Shown here one piece after another: positions 60,811 through 64,000 of a stretch of DNA of 64,000 bases. Below the pieces are notes generated by a model, which did not search any database, had not been told where the DNA came from, and saw only the letters and a program-made list of their open reading frames with translations. The position numbers and the translations under genes are program-made. The DNA is taken from contig NZ_JASAOI010000010.1 of the NCBI RefSeq assembly GCF_029953285.1, positions 343,064-407,063 on the forward strand. Direction: 5' to 3'. Origin of the DNA: Yinghuangia seranimata. Its GTDB lineage: Bacteria > Actinomycetota > Actinomycetes > Streptomycetales > Streptomycetaceae. Each line of letters starts with the position of its first letter. Position 1 is the stretch's first letter.

Positions 60811-62085
60811 ATGAGCAGCATGGACGACGTCGCGCCGACCCCGGCGGAGCTCGAGAAGGCGCGCGGCGTACGCCGCATGAAAGCCATCGCCACGGGCTTC
60901 CTGCTCCTGGCCACCGCCGTGTTCGCGGTCGCCCGATGGCTGGAGGCGCGCGGCGCGGGGCCGTGGAGCGGCTACGTCCAGGCCGCGGCGGAGGCCGGCA
61001 TGGTCGGTGCGATGGCCGACTGGTTCGCCGTCACGGCGCTGTTCCGGCACCCGCTCGGGCTGCGCATTCCGCACACGGCGATCATCCCCAACCGCAAGGA
61101 CGCGCTCGGCGACAGCCTCGGGGAGTTCGTCGGCGAGAACTTCCTGTCCGCAGAGGTGGTGCGCAAGCGCCTCGCGTCCCTCGACGTGGCCCGGCGCCTC
61201 GGGCACTGGCTCGCCGACCCCAGGCACGCCGAACGCGTCACCGAGGAACTGTCCGCGCTCGCGCGCGCGGCACTGACCATCCTGCGCGACGACGACGTGC
61301 AGTCCGTGTTCGGGCAGGCCCTCACCCGGCGCATGTCCGCGCGGCAGGTCGCCCAGCCCATCGGCGCGCTCCTCGGCCGCGTCGTCGAGGACGGCGGGCA
61401 CCACGGGCTCATCGACCTCGTCGTCGACAAGGCCCACGACTGGCTCGTCGACAACCGCGAAGCGGTCCTGCGGGTCGTCGCCGAGGAGTCCCCCGGCTGG
61501 TCGCCGCGGTTCCTCGACCGCACCGTCGCCAACAAGGTCCACCGCGAACTCGTCCGCTTCGCCGCGGCGGTCCGCGACGACCCCGACCACTCCGCCCGCC
61601 GCGCCGTCGACGAGTTCCTCGCCGACACAGCCGAGGACATGCAGCACGACCCGGCGATGATCGCCCAGATCGAAGGCCTCCGCGACCGCACCCTGGCCCA
61701 CCCGCAGATCCAGGAACTCATCGCCTCCACCTGGGCGGCGGCCCGCTCCATGTTGGTCGAGGCGACGGAAGACCCGAACAGCGAACTCCGCGCCCGCGCC
61801 ACGAAAGCAGTCCGCGTCTTCGGCGGCCGCCTCGCCGACGACCCCCGCCTCCGCAACAAGGTCGACCGCTGGCTGGCCGACGGCGCGGCCTACCTCGTGA
61901 CCACGTACCGGACGGAGATCACCGCGCTGATCACCGACACCGTGCGGGCCTGGGACCCGGCGGAGACCTCCCGCAAGATCGAACTCCACGTAGGACGCGA
62001 CCTGCAGTTCATCCGAATCAACGGCACGGTGGTCGGTGCGCTGGTGGGTCTGGTCATCTACACCCTGGGCCGCCTGGCCGGCTGA
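60811..62085 (+). CDS. DUF445 membrane-associated protein
   Basis: A 424-aa DUF445 protein. A first helix (KAIATGFLLLATAVFAVARWL) precedes the family signature AAEAGMVGAMADWFAVTALFRHPLGLRIPHTAIIPNRKDALGDSLGEFVGENFL. A long helical, charged middle region resembling apolipoprotein-like coils follows, and a final membrane helix VGALVGLVIYTLGRLAG ends the protein. DUF445 proteins are inner-membrane linked and of unknown role. ATG 60811 is taken; the internal ATG at 60820 is possible. The gap to the preceding binding protein is only 76 bases, so they may be co-transcribed. Confidence 0.88.
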   Translation: MSSMDDVAPTPAELEKARGVRRMKAIATGFLLLATAVFAVARWLEARGAGPWSGYVQAAAEAGMVGAMADWFAVTALFRHPLGLRIPHTAIIPNRKDALGDSLGEFVGENFLSAEVVRKRLASLDVARRLGHWLADPRHAERVTEELSALARAALTILRDDDVQSVFGQALTRRMSARQVAQPIGALLGRVVEDGGHHGLIDLVVDKAHDWLVDNREAVLRVVAEESPGWSPRFLDRTVANKVHRELVRFAAAVRDDPDHSARRAVDEFLADTAEDMQHDPAMIAQIEGLRDRTLAHPQIQELIASTWAAARSMLVEATEDPNSELRARATKAVRVFGGRLADDPRLRNKVDRWLADGAAYLVTTYRTEITALITDTVRAWDPAETSRKIELHVGRDLQFIRINGTVVGALVGLVIYTLGRLAG

Positions 62086-62390
62086 GGCAGCCCCGACGAG
62101 AGGGCCGCGCGAACGAGAGGGTCTGCGAGCGCGGCGGCCGGGGCTGCGAAGGCGACATACGGCACGGGCGACCTGCGGCAAGCGAGCCGAACACACGACG
62201 AGAGGACAGGCCCGACGGGGGCACCGCACCAACGGAACGGGCGGCGTGTACGGACGCGGGGAGCTAGCGCGCTGCCGAGGCGGGGCGGTAGCGAGGTGGT
62301 GGGGCAGGGCGGTGGCGGGAGGGGCACGGCGAGTATCGGACGGCCCAGGCGGTTCACGCGACCGGGCACAACCGAGCACTCCGGCGGGGC

Positions 62391-62443
62391 ACGCAGGGAA
62401 CCACGCGTGGCCACCTGAAGTGCCACGTCAGCGCAGCGCGCAG
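62391..62443. repeat. Direct repeat A, copy 1
   Basis: These 53 bases are identical to 62707-62759. Similarity continues, with small indels, over about 150 bases on both sides (roughly 62326-62474 against 62646-62795). A 10-base palindrome CCACGCGTGG lies at 62401-62410. Confidence 0.9.
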
Positions 62444-62706
62444 ACACGACGGCGAGCGGCGCCCAACGCGAGCGCACAGCAGCACTTGCAGATGCCCCGT
62501 CACGCAGCCAGGCAGCGCCCATCCGCAACGGCGCGCGGCGGCGGACGAGGCACGCGACAACGCGCTGGCCGATGCGGCGGCCTGGTCACGCCTGACGCGT
62601 CGGCTGCGTGGCGGTGTCAGCGCCTGCCCGGCCTGGCCGGCGGAGCGCGGCGAGTATCGGACGGCCCCAGGCGGTGTTCCCACGACCGGGCACTCCGGCG
62701 CGGCAC

Positions 62707-62759
62707 ACGCAGGGAACCACGCGTGGCCACCTGAAGTGCCACGTCAGCGCAGCGCGCAG
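62707..62759. repeat. Direct repeat A, copy 2
   Basis: Identical to 62391-62443; the two copies are 316 bases apart. Neither copy overlaps a gene. Confidence 0.9.
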
Positions 62760-62949
62760 CAAAGACGCGGCGGCCGGCGGCGCCCGACGCGAGCGACCTT
62801 GGGCAGCGGTTACGGCAACGGCCGGGGTGCCGGCGCGTGCGCCAGTCGAACGGCCGGCGCGGCAGCACGCCAACCCGCGTCAGCGCCCCGCGGAGCGGGC
62901 GACGCGGCACGCAACGACGTGCTGCTGACACGGTGGCCGCGGCGTTCGG

Positions 62950-63024
62950 CGGGTTGGTTACGCGTGGCGGTGGTGGGCTGCTGCTCTGGCTCGTTCAGCG
63001 CGTGGCGAGGTCTTGGACCCACAT
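62950..63024. repeat. Direct repeat B, copy 1: remnant of the CAP-domain gene 3' end
   Basis: A 75-base segment with about four differences from 63146-63220. On the minus strand it reads MWVQDLATR and a stop, equivalent to the MWVQDLATH end of the intact CAP-domain gene. It is therefore a duplicated gene tail. Confidence 0.85.
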
Positions 63025-63145
63025 GCCGACGACCGGCATCAGCCGAGCGCGCGGGCGCGGCACGCGGGGAACGACGCGCACGGGCCGACAGCTGACCGCG
63101 CGTGTACGCGGGTGCCGCGTGGACCCGGCGGCCGTGCCGCCTTCG

Positions 63146-63220
63146 CGGGTTGGTTGCGCGTGGCGGTGGTGGGCTGCTGCTCTGGCTCGATCAGTGGGTG
63201 GCGAGGTCTTGGACCCACAT
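63146..63220. repeat. Direct repeat B, copy 2: tail of the CAP-domain gene
   Basis: The partner of 62950-63024. Bases 63191-63220 are the last codons and stop of the CAP-domain gene; the rest is its 3' flank. Confidence 0.85.
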
Positions 63221-64000
63221 CAGGCCGCCGGGGCCTTGGGCGATGCCGACGCCGGTGTCCTTGAGGTTGCAGTCGAGCATGTTCTGCTGGTGGATGCTGC
63301 GGTCCATCCAGTCCTTGACCACGGCGGCCGCGGTGGAGCGGCCTCGGTCGAGGTTCTCGGCCCAGGCGCTCCAGCGGTATCCGGCGGCGGTGACGCGCTC
63401 GCCCGGGCCGCGGCCGTCCGGGCTCGTGTGGTCGTAGAAGCCGCGCGCGACCATGTCGTCGGCGTGCCGCTGGGCGGCGGCGTGCACCTTCGGGTCGATG
63501 CGCAGCGGCTGGCAGCCGGACTTCGCACGTTCGGCGTTCACCAGGTCGACGAGCTGGCGTTCGAGGACGGCGGCCCGGTCGGGGGTCGGGCTCGGGCTCG
63601 GCGACTCGGTCGGGCTCGGCGGCACGGTGCTCGGCGACGGGCTCGGCGACTCCGACGGTGTGTCGGCAACGGACGGCACGGCGGCAGGTGCGGCGGCGGC
63701 GACCGACGTCGGCGCGGCGGGCGGCGGCGGGGTGTCTGAACCGTCGTGCGGACGCAGCCATACGACGAGCAGCACCGCGACTGCGGCCACCGCGGCGACA
63801 CCAAGCAGCACCGGCCCGGCGGTGACGGCGGCCGTGGTCGCGGCGGCGGTCCCGGTCGCGGCGGTCGTCGCGGCGGTCGTCGCGCCCGCGCCGGCCGCGC
63901 CGGATGCGGCGGCACCCGAACCGGCGGTCCCGGCTGCGGCTCCTGCGGCGTGGGCGCCTGCCACGCCGCCTGCCGTGCTCGCGCCGCCGACGCCGGTTGC
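63191..64000 (-). CDS. CAP-domain (SCP/PR-1) membrane protein, start beyond window
   Basis: The leftward frame is still open at the right window edge. An internal GTG at 63964 is a possible but unsupported start. The visible ~269 residues begin with an Ala/Thr/Gly-rich cytoplasmic-looking stretch (ATTAATGTAAATTAAVTAG) and a membrane helix (GPVLLGVAAVAAVAVLLVVWL). A Pro/Ser/Thr linker follows (SPSPSPSTVPPSPTESPSPS). The C-terminal CAP domain has LVDLVNAERAKSGCQPLRIDPKVHAAAQRHADDM, YDHTSPDGRGPGERVTAAGYRWSAWAENLDRG and SIHQQNMLDCNLKDTGVGIAQ. CAP domains are extracellular; roles are diverse. The HxTxxDGR and AEN motifs are kept. The 3' end is duplicated upstream. Confidence 0.82.
   Translation of the reverse strand, partial: ATGVGGASTAGGVAGAHAAGAAAGTAGSGAAASGAAGAGATTAATTAATGTAAATTAAVTAGPVLLGVAAVAAVAVLLVVWLRPHDGSDTPPPPAAPTSVAAAAPAAVPSVADTPSESPSPSPSTVPPSPTESPSPSPTPDRAAVLERQLVDLVNAERAKSGCQPLRIDPKVHAAAQRHADDMVARGFYDHTSPDGRGPGERVTAAGYRWSAWAENLDRGRSTAAAVVKDWMDRSIHQQNMLDCNLKDTGVGIAQGPGGLMWVQDLATH

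Larger units (their letters stand above)
62086..63190. other. Non-coding region with degenerate repeats
   Basis: About 1.1 kb without a credible gene. All open frames are Arg/Ala-rich, without ribosome-binding sites or protein-like hydrophobic patterns. The region is built of at least two diverged direct-repeat families, described separately, one of which duplicates the 3' end of the CAP-domain gene. It looks like decayed or actively duplicating sequence. Confidence 0.6.

Noticed and set aside
62036..62734. Possible small genes in the 62-63 kb gap
   Set aside because: Frames are broken between the two repeat copies, encode Arg/Ala-rich sequence and lack ribosome-binding sites.
62326..62795. 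A CRISPR array in the repeat block
   Set aside because: There are only two long, diverged copies, without regular short repeats, spacers or cas genes.

Overview
The window is high-GC actinobacterial chromosome. GTG starts are frequent, G or C is strongly preferred at third codon positions, and most intergenic hairpins are GC-rich. The gene content points to a filamentous, sporulating actinomycete of the Streptomycetaceae or Thermomonosporaceae type: a chaplin, DUF574-type SAM methyltransferases, LuxR-type large ATPase regulators, Ser/Thr kinases, a succinylase-type dapD and a DUF6153/DUF305 pair. I cannot fix the genus. No rRNA, tRNA, CRISPR array, prophage or insertion sequence was recognised.

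Layout. 1-5.5 kb: a membrane protein cut by the window edge, isopentenyl-diphosphate isomerase, a D-aminoacylase-like amidohydrolase, a chaplin with a His/Pro/Cys repeat tail, chorismate mutase, a DUF3040 protein and an MrpF-like orphan. 5.6-9.4 kb: an IclR regulator, a copper-type locus (very His-rich DUF4396 membrane protein behind a CsoR-like operator) and a zinc-ribbon membrane protein. 9.4-15.5 kb: an epoxide-hydrolase-like protein divergent from an FAD oxidoreductase, then a leftward catabolic operon (thiolase, DUF35, double CoA-transferase). 15.9-22 kb: two translationally coupled giant LuxR-family ATPases; the first lacks the DNA-binding domain. 22-26.4 kb: dapD, a toxin-antitoxin remnant, a HAD phosphatase and a RibD-like reductase.

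26.5-30.5 kb: acyl-CoA synthetase, amidohydrolase and class II aldolase, with palindromic operators. 30.5-31.8 kb: DUF6153 and DUF305, probably copper-linked. 31.9-38 kb: TetR plus drug efflux pump, a membrane protein and a Ser/Thr kinase with a beta-propeller tail. 38.1-44 kb: a complete five-gene oligopeptide-type ABC transporter. 44.1-49 kb: citrate synthase, a solitary N6-adenine methylase behind a 9-bp tandem repeat, and a repeat-containing lipoprotein. 49-52.7 kb: alpha/beta hydrolase, then divergent uricase and 8-oxoguanine deaminase (purine breakdown). 53-57.3 kb: a membrane pseudokinase convergent with a three-gene operon (NifU-like, UGSC-like redox protein, 420-aa partner). 57.4-64 kb: a second CoA-transferase, a methyltransferase, a glutamate-type binding protein, a DUF445 protein, about 1.1 kb of degenerate non-coding repeats, and a CAP-domain protein cut by the window edge.

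Themes. Several catabolic units (thiolase operon, acyl-CoA synthetase, amidohydrolase/aldolase) carry palindromes over or near promoters, and two share the same half-sites. The best candidates for something not yet described are the UGSC/NifU-like operon (55.1-57.3 kb) and the coupled ATPase pair (15.9-22.0 kb). Three terminator hairpins contain implausible G/C homopolymers that look like sequencing artefacts.
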